Source: UBA2377 sp964525935 (GTDB lineage Bacteria; Verrucomicrobiota; Verrucomicrobiia; Opitutales; Opitutaceae). From it: 64,000 nucleotides of DNA. Below the pieces are notes generated by a model. It was not told the origin of the DNA. It made no database searches and was given only the letters and a program-made list of their open reading frames with translations. Where the stretch lies: NCBI GenBank assembly GCA_964525935.1, contig CAZGJZ010000003.1:496001-560000 (forward strand). Direction: 5' to 3'. Numbering within the stretch: position 1 is the stretch's first letter; the number at the start of each line of letters is the position of its first letter. Shown in pieces: positions 33,151 through 42,283 of the stretch. A program made the translations under genes and the position numbers.

Positions 33151-34041
33151 TCAGACTGGCGCGTTCGCGTAGTCGGGAGTCGCACCGGGTTGCGTGGCAA
33201 CCCATTCGCCGACGCGGCAGGCGCGGGCGAGACTGGCGGCGGGAGATAATTTCCCGGCCATGAGGTGGGTCACCAGTGCGGCGAGAAACGCATCGCCGGC
33301 GCCGACGGTGTCGGCGACAGCGACGGGGCGGCCCGGCTCCCAGTGCCACGTGCCGTTGCGCAACAGACCGGCGCCGCGTTCGCCGGCGGTGATGCAGAGA
33401 GTGGCGCAGCCGGTTTGGGCGGCGAGGGTGCGGGCGTCGGACTCCTCGCGGCCGGGCGATTCGGGCGCATCGGCCACGAGGCGGGCGGCTTCGGTGGCGT
33501 TTACCTTTATCAGCTTGGCGTGACTGGCGAGGTGGCGGACGAGTGCGAAGTCGGTGTCATGCGGCGCGCGCAGGTTGACGTCGAAGATTCGCCACGCGTG
33601 CGCCGGGAGCGTCGCGAACAGCTTTTCCAGACTGGAGCAATTGAAGGCCGAGCGTTGCGCGAGTGAACCGTAGATGAGGCCGTGGGCGTTGGCGGCCTGG
33701 CGGTGCATGGCGTCGTTCACGACAATCCGATCCCAAGCCACATTGGGTGCGAAGGCGTAGCTGGCGTCGCCGTTGGCGGAAATCACGGGCTGCACGTGGC
33801 CCGTGGGCAGATCGGCATGACGGGTGATGCCGTCGGTGTTCAAACCCCAGTCGGTCAGTCGCCGCAGCAGTTCCGCGCCCAGCAAATCCTGGCCGGTGCC
33901 GGAGAGGACTTTCACGTCGGCGCCGTGGCGGTGGAGATGGTAGGCGACGTTGAAGGGCGCGCCGCCGGGGAAGAGGCCGCGGGGCAGGAAATCCCAGAGG
34001 ATTTCACCGAAGCAAAGCAGGGTGGGGCGGGGAGCAGTCAT
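33151..34041 (-). CDS. PfkB-family carbohydrate kinase (fructokinase-like)
   Basis: This 296-residue ribokinase-fold kinase transfers phosphate from ATP to a sugar, most likely fructose. It begins LCFGEILWDFLPRGLFPGGAPFNVA, which matches fructokinases, and ends with the catalytic signature DTVGAGDAFLAAL (base Asp in GAGD). It is divergent from the Gfo/Idh/MocA gene across a 150-bp gap and convergent with the SDR gene, 10 bp apart. Confidence 0.88.
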   Translation of the reverse strand: MTAPRPTLLCFGEILWDFLPRGLFPGGAPFNVAYHLHRHGADVKVLSGTGQDLLGAELLRRLTDWGLNTDGITRHADLPTGHVQPVISANGDASYAFAPNVAWDRIVVNDAMHRQAANAHGLIYGSLAQRSAFNCSSLEKLFATLPAHAWRIFDVNLRAPHDTDFALVRHLASHAKLIKVNATEAARLVADAPESPGREESDARTLAAQTGCATLCITAGERGAGLLRNGTWHWEPGRPVAVADTVGAGDAFLAALVTHLMAGKLSPAASLARACRVGEWVATQPGATPDYANAPV

Positions 34042-34191
34042 GCGGGCGCGCAGGGCGGCGCGGAGATTCGCGGCGCGTGGGTGGAGCGGGCAACAAGATT
34101 GTGCCGGCGTCGGGGCAGTGTGTCTTCACGCGGTTTTGGGATTGTCGCGCCGGGGCGGGGCGGGCAACGGTTGCGCGAGTTAACCCCAACT

Positions 34192-35244
34192 ATGAGCACC
34201 CGTAAATTTCGTGTCGGCCTGATTGGTGGCGGCGGTATCGCCCAGGCTGTCCATATCCCCGGCTGGAAGAATCTGCCGGAAGTTGAGATCGTCGGCGTCG
34301 CCGATGTCTCCGAAGCCACGGCGAGCAAGGCCGCGGCGATGATTGGAGGGGCGAAGGTCTTCAGCGACTATCGCGATTTAGTGAAGCTCGATCTCGATGC
34401 CGTCGACATCTGCACACCGAACAAGGTGCATACGCCGGCGGTGCTCGCGGCGCTCAACGCGGGCAAGCACGTGATCTGCGAAAAGCCGCTCGCCGTCTCG
34501 ACCGCGGAGGTGCGTGAGATGGGTGAACTCGCCGACAAGCAGAAACTCGTCCTCATGACGGCGCAGCACCAGCGGTTCACGCAGTCAGGCGTCGCCGCCA
34601 AGGCGTGGGTCAACGGTGGGAATCTCGGCGATGCCTATCACGCCCGCGTGCGCGCGATGCGCCGGGCGTGGCTGCCGACGGCGCCGGGCTTCATCGATGC
34701 GAAACTTTCCGGCGGCGGCCCCTGCATGGACATCGGCGTGCACGCGCTCGACCTCTGCATGTGGCTGATGGGTTTCCCGAAGCCGGTGCGGGTGTCGGGC
34801 TCGTCGCGCACGATGTTCGCCAAGGGCCACACGATGCCGAACATGTGGGGCGAGTGGGACCGCGCGCGCTACACGGTCGAGGATTTTGCGACGGGTTATG
34901 TGCATTTCGACAACGGCGCGACGCTCATGCTCGAGTCCGCGTGGATGTGCCACCAGCAGGAAAACGAGGAGATGAACTGCCAGCTCTTCGGCACCAAGGG
35001 CGGCATCAAGTGGCCGAGCGCGGAGTTCGCGACGGTCGTCAACGGCACGCATGCGCAGGGCACGCTCACGCATCCGGTCCACGTGCAACATCCGCACTGG
35101 AACGAGATCAAGGCGTTCCATGCCGCGGTCGTCGCCGGCCAGCCCTCGCCGGTGCCGTGGACCGAGACGATCAAGGTCATCGGCATCCTCGAGGCGGTCT
35201 ACGCCTCGCAGCAGGAAGGCCGCGAAGTCGCCGTAAAAGGTTGA
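34192..35244 (+). CDS. Gfo/Idh/MocA-family oxidoreductase
   Basis: This 350-residue NAD(P)-dependent sugar or inositol dehydrogenase has an N-terminal Rossmann domain (VGLIGGGGIAQAVHIPGW), the EKPLAVS motif that holds the catalytic Lys, and a C-terminal beta-sheet domain (DIGVHALDLCMWLMG). ATG at 34192 is preferred since the Rossmann strand begins there. The substrate is not evident. It is divergent from the PfkB kinase, so they may share a sugar-use theme. Confidence 0.88.
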   Translation: MSTRKFRVGLIGGGGIAQAVHIPGWKNLPEVEIVGVADVSEATASKAAAMIGGAKVFSDYRDLVKLDLDAVDICTPNKVHTPAVLAALNAGKHVICEKPLAVSTAEVREMGELADKQKLVLMTAQHQRFTQSGVAAKAWVNGGNLGDAYHARVRAMRRAWLPTAPGFIDAKLSGGGPCMDIGVHALDLCMWLMGFPKPVRVSGSSRTMFAKGHTMPNMWGEWDRARYTVEDFATGYVHFDNGATLMLESAWMCHQQENEEMNCQLFGTKGGIKWPSAEFATVVNGTHAQGTLTHPVHVQHPHWNEIKAFHAAVVAGQPSPVPWTETIKVIGILEAVYASQQEGREVAVKG

Positions 35245-35374
35245 CGCCACGGGCTGTGCGCCGGGCCGCGGGATTGCGGCCCAGCGCTGGCCTTTTTCCT
35301 GCTACGGCGAGCGCGACAGCTATGACTGTCATTCGCTTGCAACCTGCCCCGCATCCCTTTTCTTCTCCGTTTTT

Positions 35375-36007
35375 ATGCCAACACTCGTCGGAAAGTCCGC
35401 CCCCACATTCACCGCCAACGCCGTCGTCAACGGGGAGGTCGTCAGCGACTTCTCCCTGACACGCTATATCGACAAGAGCTACGTCGTGCTCTTCTTCTAC
35501 CCGAAGGATTTCACGTTCGTGTGCCCGAGCGAGCTGCACGCCTTCCAGGCGGCGCTGCTGGAGTTCGAGTCGCGCAACACCGCCGTCGTGGCGTGCTCGA
35601 CCGACACCGAGCAGTCGCACTGGGGCTGGCTCCAGGTCCCGAAGGACAAGGGCGGCATCCAGGGCGTCACGTATCCGATCGTCGCCGATACGAATAAGAC
35701 CATCTCGGCCGCCTACGGCGTGCTGACCGGCGAATATAAAGTCGATGCCGCGACGGGCGCCCTCAGCGCTTCCGGCGAGCTCATCGCCTACCGCGGCCTG
35801 TTCCTCATTGATAAGAAGGGCAAGGTCCGCCACGCGCTCGTCAACGATCTGCCGCTCGGCCGCAATGTCGACGAGGCGCTGCGCATGGTCGACGCGCTGG
35901 AGTTCTTCGAGAAGCACGGCGAGGTTTGTCCGGCCAACTGGTCGCGCGGCAAGCGTGGCATGAAGGCCACCAACGCCGGCGTCGCGGAATACCTCGCGCG
36001 CAACTGA
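35375..36007 (+). CDS. Typical 2-Cys peroxiredoxin (AhpC/Prx1 class)
   Basis: This 210-residue cytoplasmic peroxidase has the peroxidatic Cys in DFTFVCPSEL and the resolving Cys near the C-terminus (HGEVCPANWSRG). The body starts VGKSAPTFTANAVVNGEVVSDFSL, as in Prx1/AhpC proteins, and reduces hydrogen peroxide or organic peroxides. No ahpF lies next to it. An intrinsic terminator follows at 36038-36066. Confidence 0.92.
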   Translation: MPTLVGKSAPTFTANAVVNGEVVSDFSLTRYIDKSYVVLFFYPKDFTFVCPSELHAFQAALLEFESRNTAVVACSTDTEQSHWGWLQVPKDKGGIQGVTYPIVADTNKTISAAYGVLTGEYKVDAATGALSASGELIAYRGLFLIDKKGKVRHALVNDLPLGRNVDEALRMVDALEFFEKHGEVCPANWSRGKRGMKATNAGVAEYLARN

Positions 36008-36037
36008 GCCGGTTCAGCGCAGGCTGAGTAAGTTTCA

Positions 36038-36066
36038 CTCCCGGTCGCAAGGCCGGGAGTTTTTTG
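36038..36066 (+). terminator. Rho-independent terminator after the peroxiredoxin gene
   Basis: CTCCCGG (36038-36044) pairs with CCGGGAG (36053-36059) and is followed at once by a T-run (36060-36065). Confidence 0.85.
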
Positions 36067-36084
36067 TGCTTGGGTGAAGAAAAG

Positions 36085-36166
36085 TTTAACCACGAAGAGC
36101 ACGAAGGGCACGAAGACCAAGCTGATGATCAGACTTCGTGAGCTTAGTGTTCTTCGTGGTGAATTA
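36085..36166. repeat. Inverted repeat, CCACGAAGAGCACGAAG family, copy 3
   Basis: Left arm about 36085-36117 and right arm 36132-36166, with the core CCACGAAGAGCACGAAGG and its reverse complement at the ends. It follows the terminator and precedes the sugar dehydrogenase gene. Confidence 0.85.
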
Positions 36167-36216
36167 AGGTTGCGCCGCTGCTTGCCAAGTGAGGCGTAAT
36201 TCGTTCGCTGCCTGCG

Positions 36217-37626
36217 ATGATTTGTGCCCCCCGCTGGTTGCGTTATATTGCTCCGCTCTTTGTTTTGGCCTCGCCGCTCCTCGCGCAAGAGGTGCGCAAG
36301 ATTTACCAGGAGAACTGCGCGAGCTGCCACGGCGCCAATCTTGAAGGCGGGCTCGGCGGCAATCTCGTGGACGACACGTGGAAACACGGCGCCGACGACG
36401 AAAGCATTGCGCGCGTCATCCGCGAAGGCGTGCTCGCGAATGGCATGCCGGCGTTCGGCGAGACGCTCCAAGCCCCGGCCGTGCGCGGGCTGGTGGTCTA
36501 TATCCGTGAGATGGGCGCGCGGGCGGCGGAGCGCGGCACGGTGTTTCAGCGACCCACGCCCGACGCGGTCGTGACGAGCGAGGAGCATAAGTATCGCACG
36601 GAAGTGGTGGCCGACGGACTCGAGGTGCCGTGGTCGATCGCCTTTCTGCCGGACGGGCGCATGCTTGTGACGGAGCGAGCGGGACGGCTGCGGATCGTGG
36701 CGAATGGGAAATTATTGCCGGAGCCTGTGCGCGGCACGCCGGCGGTGTGGGCGCAGGGGCAGGGCGGCTTGATGGCGGTGGCGGTGCATCCGGATTACGC
36801 GGCGAAGGACAACGGCTGGATTTACCTGGCATTCAGCGATCCGGGTCCGGATGGGACGGCGCTGACTGCGATCGTCCGCGGACGCCTGCGCGACGGACAA
36901 TGGGTCGACCAGCAGGATGTTTTCCGGGCGCCGGTCGCGCTCTACAAAAAAGGCGGCGTGCACTTCGGCTGCCGCCTCGTGCTGGCGGACGGTTATCTGT
37001 TTTTCACCATCGGTGAGCGCGGGGCCTCGGACAACGCGCAGGATCGCACCCGGCCCAACGGCAAGGTGCACCGTGTGCATGACGACGGCCGCGTGCCGGC
37101 GGACAACCCCTTTGCGAAAATCCCCGGCGCGTTTCCCACGCTCTGGACCTACGGCAACCGCAATCCGCAGGGCCTCGCCCGCGAGCCGGCGACCGGCGCG
37201 CTCTGGGAGACCGAGCATGGCCCGCGCGGAGGCGACGAACTCAATCTCATCCGGCCCGGCGTGAACTACGGCTGGCCGCTCATCACGCACGGCATGAATT
37301 ACAACGGCACGCCGATGGCGGTGCCGACCGCCAAAGCCGGCCTGGAGCAGTCGGTGGTGCACTGGACGCCGTCGATCGCGGTGGGTGACATGGCGTTTTA
37401 CGACGGCGCGCGATTCCCGCGCTGGCGGGGTAATCTTTTCGTGACGGCGCTCGCCGCCGAGGAACTGCGCCGCCTGGTGATTACTGGCGGAAAAGTGACG
37501 CACCAGGAAATCCTCTTCAAAGGCATCGGCCGCGTGCGGGCCGTGACGTGCGGACCCGACGGTTACATTTACATCGGCCTGGAAGGCCCGGGTCGGGTAG
37601 TGCGGCTCGTGCCGGTGGAGCCTTGA
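36217..37626 (+). CDS. Cytochrome c-fused PQQ-dependent sugar dehydrogenase
   Basis: This 469-residue exported protein has a signal peptide (LRYIAPLFVLASPLLAQ), then a cytochrome c domain with heme motif CASCH (34-38) and a likely Met ligand in ANGMPAFGE. From about residue 120 it is a soluble glucose/sorbosone dehydrogenase beta-propeller (VPWSIAFLPDGRMLVTERAG; GVHFGCRL; YGNRNPQGLA; TEHGPRGGDELN). The family uses PQQ to oxidise sugars in the periplasm, and the fused heme could take the electrons directly. Usually the two parts are separate proteins. Confidence 0.88.
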   Translation: MICAPRWLRYIAPLFVLASPLLAQEVRKIYQENCASCHGANLEGGLGGNLVDDTWKHGADDESIARVIREGVLANGMPAFGETLQAPAVRGLVVYIREMGARAAERGTVFQRPTPDAVVTSEEHKYRTEVVADGLEVPWSIAFLPDGRMLVTERAGRLRIVANGKLLPEPVRGTPAVWAQGQGGLMAVAVHPDYAAKDNGWIYLAFSDPGPDGTALTAIVRGRLRDGQWVDQQDVFRAPVALYKKGGVHFGCRLVLADGYLFFTIGERGASDNAQDRTRPNGKVHRVHDDGRVPADNPFAKIPGAFPTLWTYGNRNPQGLAREPATGALWETEHGPRGGDELNLIRPGVNYGWPLITHGMNYNGTPMAVPTAKAGLEQSVVHWTPSIAVGDMAFYDGARFPRWRGNLFVTALAAEELRRLVITGGKVTHQEILFKGIGRVRAVTCGPDGYIYIGLEGPGRVVRLVPVEP

Positions 37627-37657
37627 ACTTCGGCGCGCGGGCGGCACAGAGTCAGGA

Positions 37658-38365
37658 ATGACGAACCCCCGCCAGACGATCCTCGTGGTCGAGGATGAGG
37701 AGCCGATTGCGGAGACGATTGTGTATGCGCTGAAGACGGAGGGGTTTGAGCCGCTCTGGAAAACGACCGGACGCGAGGCGCTGGAAGTGGTGAAGCAACA
37801 AGCCGTGGCGTTGATCATCCTTGATGTGGGCCTGCCCGACATGAGCGGATTTGAAGTCTGTCGCGCGGTCCAAAAACAAGCGCCGGTGCCGGTGATTTTT
37901 TTGACGGCGCGCAGCAGCGAGGTGGACAAGATTGTGGGGCTCGAGCTCGGCGCGGACGATTATCTGGCCAAGCCATTCAGTCCGCGCGAACTCACCGCGC
38001 GCGTGCGGGCCGTGTTGCGGCGCAGTCAAAGGCAAGCGGCCAGCCCAACGCCTGCGACCGCGGCGGTGCAGGAATGGCGGCACGATGCGGAACGCTGCCG
38101 GATCAGCTACCGCGGCCGGGCGCTGGATTTGACGCGCAACGAGTATCGCCTGCTCGGCGCCTTGCTCGCGGCGCCGGGCCGGGTGTTGAACCGAGACCAG
38201 TTGATGAATGCGGCTTGGGACGATCCGGGCGCGGCGCTCGACCGCACGGTGGATGCCCACATCAAAACCGTGCGCGCGAAACTCCGGGCGGTCGCACCGG
38301 AGGCGGATCCCATCGTGACGCACCGCGGGCTGGGTTATTCGCTACGAGAGTCTGAAGGGAGTTGA
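37658..38365 (+). CDS. creB: Response regulator, CreB/OmpR type
   Basis: This 235-residue DNA-binding regulator has a receiver domain with acidic pocket VEDEE, phosphoacceptor Asp in LDVGLPDMSG, and Lys in LAKPFSPREL. A winged-helix output domain (GRVLNRDQLMNAAW; HIKTVRAKLR; HRGLGYSL) follows. The adjacent histidine kinase and CreD-like gene match the creBCD order. Target genes are unknown. Confidence 0.88.
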   Translation: MTNPRQTILVVEDEEPIAETIVYALKTEGFEPLWKTTGREALEVVKQQAVALIILDVGLPDMSGFEVCRAVQKQAPVPVIFLTARSSEVDKIVGLELGADDYLAKPFSPRELTARVRAVLRRSQRQAASPTPATAAVQEWRHDAERCRISYRGRALDLTRNEYRLLGALLAAPGRVLNRDQLMNAAWDDPGAALDRTVDAHIKTVRAKLRAVAPEADPIVTHRGLGYSLRESEGS

Positions 38366-38472
38366 AGGTTGAAAGATGAAAGTTGAAAGCCGAACTCTGC
38401 GGACTGCGTTTAGACCCGAGACCGGATTCAGCCTGGGTAAATACTTTCAACTTTCACCCTTCACCTTTCAAC
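38361..38472. repeat. Inverted repeat, TTGAAAG family
   Basis: Left arm 38361-38389 (GTTGAAGGTTGAAAG...) and right arm about 38444-38472 (...CACCTTTCAAC) sit between creB and creC. They could form a hairpin within the creBC transcript. Confidence 0.7.
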
Positions 38473-38485
38473 GGGTCATCCGGTC

Positions 38486-39844
38486 GTGAAGATTCGCACC
38501 GCCATCTTTTGGGTCTACGTGGTCGCCTCGGCGGCCGGGTTTTCCGTCATGATGGGACTGGTCTTGCGCGATGTGCGCTTGCGCTACGTGGAGTCGATGC
38601 GCCGCACGCTGGGCGACACGGCGGCCTATCTCGCGTCCTATGCGGCGCCGACGACCGCGGAGGAAGACTGGGTGGGGAAATTGACGAAGCTGCCCCCCGG
38701 CACCGAGGTGTTGCGCGTCTTTGCCTGCGACGTGGGCGACCGGGTGATTTTCGATGCCGCGGGACGGGACGTCGGGCGGATTTATGCACGCGTGATGTAT
38801 GGCGGCGGCAAGATCGCCTCCGAAAACTATTCGGTGCCGAACGTCACGATCGTGGACAATGAACTGCGGGTCTTCGCCCCGGTTCGGTTCAAGGGCGCCA
38901 TGGTTGGCTGGGTGGGAGTCGGACGGCCGCTGGCGACGGTGGTTGAAGGCATCAATCAGGCGCGGTGGCGGCTGGTGTGGATGACCGGAGGCATCGCGAT
39001 GGTGATGGTCGTGGCCGGATGGTGGATCGCGTCGCGGCTCACGCGCTCGCTGGAGCGCCTGACGGTTTATGCCCGGGAGGTCCGCGACGGCCGGGTGCCG
39101 CCCTTGCCGAAATCGCGGGCGAAAGAAATCGCGGAACTCAGCCGGGCCTTCGAGGAAATGCGCGACGCGCTCGATGGCCGGCAGCATGTCGAGCGTTACA
39201 CGCAGACGCTGGCGCACGAGGTGAAGGCGCCGCTGGCGGCGATCCGCGGGGCGGCCGAGTTGATGGATGAGGCCATGCCGGCGGAGCAGCGCGCCAAATT
39301 TTTGGGCAACATCCGCGGCGAGGCGGCGCGGATCCAACAGATCATCGAGCGATTGTTGGAGTTGTCGTCGCTCGAGGCGCGCAAGGCGTTGCGGCAGACG
39401 GAACAGTTGAGCGGCGCGGAGTTGGTGCGCGAAGCGGCGGCGGTGGTGCAGCCGGCCTATGCGACGCGGCGCGTGCTGCTGAGGATGGAGACGACGGAGG
39501 TAGCGCTGCAGGGCGAGCGCGTGTTGCTGCGCGAGGCACTGGTTAACCTGCTGCAAAACGCGTTGGATTTTTCGCCGGCGGAGAGCGAAGTGACACTCAG
39601 CGTGAGCCGCGAGGCGGGCCGCGCCGTGTTCAAGGTCGAGGATCGTGGCACGGGCGTGCCGGACTACGCGCTGGTGCGGGTATTTGAACGGTTTTACTCG
39701 CTGCCGCGGCCGGGTGGCACGCGCAAGAGCACGGGGCTCGGGCTCGCGTTGGTGCAGGAGATCGCGCACCTGCACGGCGGTGCGGCGGCACTGGCGAATC
39801 GCGAAGGAGGCGGGGCGACGGCGAGTTTTTGGGTGACGGTGTAG
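38486..39844 (+). CDS. creC: Sensor histidine kinase, CreC type
   Basis: This 452-residue inner-membrane kinase has an N-terminal helix, a periplasmic sensor region (about 40-165), a second helix (VWMTGGIAMVMVVAGWWIA), a HAMP-like stretch, then the phosphoacceptor motif LAHEVKAPLAAI with the conserved His. ATP-binding boxes follow (LVNLLQNALDFSP; DRGTGVP; GTRKSTGLGLALVQEI). It begins with GTG. It should phosphorylate the CreB-type regulator upstream. Confidence 0.9.
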   Translation: MKIRTAIFWVYVVASAAGFSVMMGLVLRDVRLRYVESMRRTLGDTAAYLASYAAPTTAEEDWVGKLTKLPPGTEVLRVFACDVGDRVIFDAAGRDVGRIYARVMYGGGKIASENYSVPNVTIVDNELRVFAPVRFKGAMVGWVGVGRPLATVVEGINQARWRLVWMTGGIAMVMVVAGWWIASRLTRSLERLTVYAREVRDGRVPPLPKSRAKEIAELSRAFEEMRDALDGRQHVERYTQTLAHEVKAPLAAIRGAAELMDEAMPAEQRAKFLGNIRGEAARIQQIIERLLELSSLEARKALRQTEQLSGAELVREAAAVVQPAYATRRVLLRMETTEVALQGERVLLREALVNLLQNALDFSPAESEVTLSVSREAGRAVFKVEDRGTGVPDYALVRVFERFYSLPRPGGTRKSTGLGLALVQEIAHLHGGAAALANREGGGATASFWVTV

Positions 39845-39872
39845 GGCGCATCTCCGAATGCTGTCTTCAGCT

Positions 39873-39894
39873 GGCGGGGTTTGGAGACCCCGCC
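39873..39894. repeat. Palindrome GGCGGGGTTT-GG-A(G/A)ACCCCGCC, copy 1
   Basis: Near-perfect inverted repeat between creC and the creD-like gene. A second copy lies at 42284-42305. Stable hairpins of this type suggest a mobile-like intergenic repeat or a terminator. Confidence 0.75.
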
Positions 39895-39960
39895 CTCCAT
39901 TTCCGCCCGAATTCATCGGCCCTTCACACGGGCTTCACACAGGCCGGGCAGAGTGGGCGC

Positions 39961-40668
39961 ATGGACTCCACTCAACCTCCGGTCATTCATCCCAAACTCG
40001 CGTCGGCCAGCCGCCGCAATGCGGTGACGCTAAAACTGCTCTTCATTGCGGCGCTGGTGCTGCTGCTGCATCTGCCGCTGGGCATGATCAATTCGCTGCG
40101 GCAGGAACGGGCGGGCAACCGCGAGGCGGCGCATGCGCGGCTCAGTGAGCAACGCGAGACGCGGCGCGAGAGTCCGGCGGTGGCGCGAGTGACGCCGGCC
40201 GTGGCGGCGGCGGAGGGCTATCGGATGGTGGAGCGATCGCTGAAGCACGGCGCGCTGGTGCTGACGCTGGTGTTCGCGGCTTTCTTTTTGTTCGAGACGC
40301 TGGCGGGACTGCGGTTGCACGCGGTGCATTACGGCTTGGTGGGCGGTGCGCTGTGCCTGTTTTACCTCGCGTTGCTCGCGCTCGGCGAAGTGCTGACGCC
40401 AGGTTGGGCCTATGTTGGTGCGGCCGTCGCTTCGTCGTTGCTCATCGTGCTCTACAGCGTGTCGATTTTGAGAAGCTATGCGCGAGCGGGCACGATTGCG
40501 GCGCTACTGCTGGGTGAACACAGCGTGCTCTACGTGGTGTTGCGGATGGAAGACTACGCGCTGCTGGCGGGGACGACGGCGCTCTTTGTCGTGCTGGCGG
40601 CGGTGATGTTCTTCACGCGCAACGTGGACTGGTTTGCGCAGGAAGCGGGGAAGGAGGCGCGGGCGTGA
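39961..40668 (+). CDS. creD: CreD-like inner-membrane protein lacking the periplasmic domain
   Basis: This 235-residue protein has a first helix (LKLLFIAALVLLLHLPLGMI) and a C-terminal block of helices that matches CreD (ERSLKHGALVLTLVFAAFFLFETL; LHAVHYGLVGGALCLFYLALLALGE; MEDYALLAGTTALFVV; TRNVDWF). CreD is about 450 residues; here the large segment between the first helix and the C-terminal block is reduced to roughly 60 residues. It follows creBC. Both truncation with retained function and a natural mini form are possible. Family assignment is from sequence pattern. Confidence 0.8.
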   Translation: MDSTQPPVIHPKLASASRRNAVTLKLLFIAALVLLLHLPLGMINSLRQERAGNREAAHARLSEQRETRRESPAVARVTPAVAAAEGYRMVERSLKHGALVLTLVFAAFFLFETLAGLRLHAVHYGLVGGALCLFYLALLALGEVLTPGWAYVGAAVASSLLIVLYSVSILRSYARAGTIAALLLGEHSVLYVVLRMEDYALLAGTTALFVVLAAVMFFTRNVDWFAQEAGKEARA

Positions 40669-40727
40669 GGTTGGAAAAACCTGCGGCTACTGAAAATGGC
40701 CGCAGGGTCATTGCTCTTCCTTGTTGG

Positions 40728-41732
40728 TCAGGTCACGGGAGTGGAGCTTTTCCCGGCGACGAAATAACGACGCACATAGACCAAATAACCACCCCAGAAA
40801 ATTAACCCGATGGCGGAGGTCCACATGAGCAGGTTGCTTTGAAGCATCGGGTTGGCAGCCAGTTGCTCAAGCTGCCACTCAGGAAATCCACTGGCGCGGT
40901 ATAACTCGATCAAATCACGGCGTGTAAAGGTGAAGACGGTGGAAAGGCCGAACAGGAGGAGGAGGCCCATACTGGCTAGCCAGGCGAGATGCTTCAGGTG
41001 GTAAAGTCCGCAAGTAATATAGAGCGTAAGGCTGCCGAAACCCAGCCAGAGGAGCTGTGCCATCCAGCCCGTGATGATATAACCGAAGAGCGGAAAGGCG
41101 ACGCCGGTGATAGCGCAGGGCAGGAGGTAAACGGCTCCGAAAAAATCGATCAGGCAAAGCGCGAGCACGGGAAGGGGACAACGGTCGGTCCAGCGCACCA
41201 CGGGGTCGCGATGCTCACAGGTCAGCTTTACATTTTGACTGCGGTAGAACCCGATGACGGCTCCAGGCATGGCCACATAAAAAATCACCCCGAAGACGAC
41301 CATGCCGATTTTCATGATCATCATGGCAGCGGGAGGTAATTCCTGGCCCTGCTGCCGCATCATCTCATCCATCATGCCCAGGGAAAAGATGATCGCGCCC
41401 AAGGAAAGAGTTCCTGCACAGAGGGCAATCCAGCCCAGGCAAAGCGACAGCGCCCGGGCCCAACGTCGCGCTTTGATCGAGCCAATCCCGAGCCAGATCA
41501 GGCCTGCAGCCATCAAACCAAGCATCAGCAGACTGGGCAGAATAAACATCAGGTCCGGCCAGGAACCATTTTGCTTTGCATGCCCGACAGTGCCCAGAAG
41601 CGAGGTCGGGATGGATATGAGGCAGAAGGCACCGGCGATGATCTCCAGAACGCCAAAAACCACGAGACCGCCATGGCGATCTTTGTAGTGCGGGAGCAGG
41701 GGTGGAGGAGAAGCCGATTCAGGGGGATTCAT
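40728..41732 (-). CDS. Multi-pass membrane protein of unknown function
   Basis: This 334-residue protein has about eight to nine hydrophobic helices and a Pro-rich N-terminus. The segment LEIIAGAFCLISIPTSLLG and the MMRQQGQELPPAAMMIMK loop are notable, as are paired cysteines in the middle (LTCEHRD...RCPLPVLALCLIDFFG). I do not recognise a family. ATG at 41732 is preferred over an in-frame upstream start. It precedes nothing on its strand for 60 bp and ends near the creD-like gene (convergent). Confidence 0.6.
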   Translation of the reverse strand: MNPPESASPPPLLPHYKDRHGGLVVFGVLEIIAGAFCLISIPTSLLGTVGHAKQNGSWPDLMFILPSLLMLGLMAAGLIWLGIGSIKARRWARALSLCLGWIALCAGTLSLGAIIFSLGMMDEMMRQQGQELPPAAMMIMKIGMVVFGVIFYVAMPGAVIGFYRSQNVKLTCEHRDPVVRWTDRCPLPVLALCLIDFFGAVYLLPCAITGVAFPLFGYIITGWMAQLLWLGFGSLTLYITCGLYHLKHLAWLASMGLLLLFGLSTVFTFTRRDLIELYRASGFPEWQLEQLAANPMLQSNLLMWTSAIGLIFWGGYLVYVRRYFVAGKSSTPVT

Positions 41733-41787
41733 ACCGCGGGGTGACCGAAGCGTGCATTCGCCGCGAGGGTGAGGCAAAGCGGAAACT

Positions 41788-42276
41788 TCAGGCTATCCGC
41801 ATCTGGCGGGTCAGGTGCAGGCAATACAGGAGCGGTAGCGCGCCGAGCACGCCGAAGGAACAATCGATTAGGCGCCAGTAGAGTGGGATGCCGTGCACTT
41901 GGCCGGCGATGAGGGCGAGCGGGATCACGGCGGCACAGCAGACAAGACCGCAGCGGAGCACCCAGTCGGATTCGAGTGGCATCCAGAGAGGCCGGATAAA
42001 AAACACCGCGATACAGAGGTGGCCGAACGCGAGCCAGTCGGTGCCGTAAGCTAGGAACGGGAACCGCGCATTGGTTTCTTCAAGGCCGTAGAGCACGTAG
42101 GCGATCCAATGATGGAGGCCGGTGAGCGATGCGTAGTCCGCGGGATGGGTGATGCCGAGCAACGCGGCGAGCAGCCGAAGTTCGGTTAGCAGCGGAAACG
42201 CAGTGACGCCGCTGAGAATCAGGCCGACGATGAAGCAGCCGAGGACGAGACGATAGCGGCGAAGAAGCGGCTGCAT
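41788..42276 (-). CDS. Small four-helix membrane protein, unknown
   Basis: This 162-residue protein begins MQPLLRRYRLVLGCFIVGLILSG and has about four helices, with a LHHWIAYVLYGLEETNARFPFLAYGTDW loop. No family recognised. It lies 55 bp upstream of the larger membrane protein on the same strand, so the two could be co-transcribed. Confidence 0.6.
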   Translation of the reverse strand: MQPLLRRYRLVLGCFIVGLILSGVTAFPLLTELRLLAALLGITHPADYASLTGLHHWIAYVLYGLEETNARFPFLAYGTDWLAFGHLCIAVFFIRPLWMPLESDWVLRCGLVCCAAVIPLALIAGQVHGIPLYWRLIDCSFGVLGALPLLYCLHLTRQMRIA

Positions 42277-42283
42277 AAAACAA

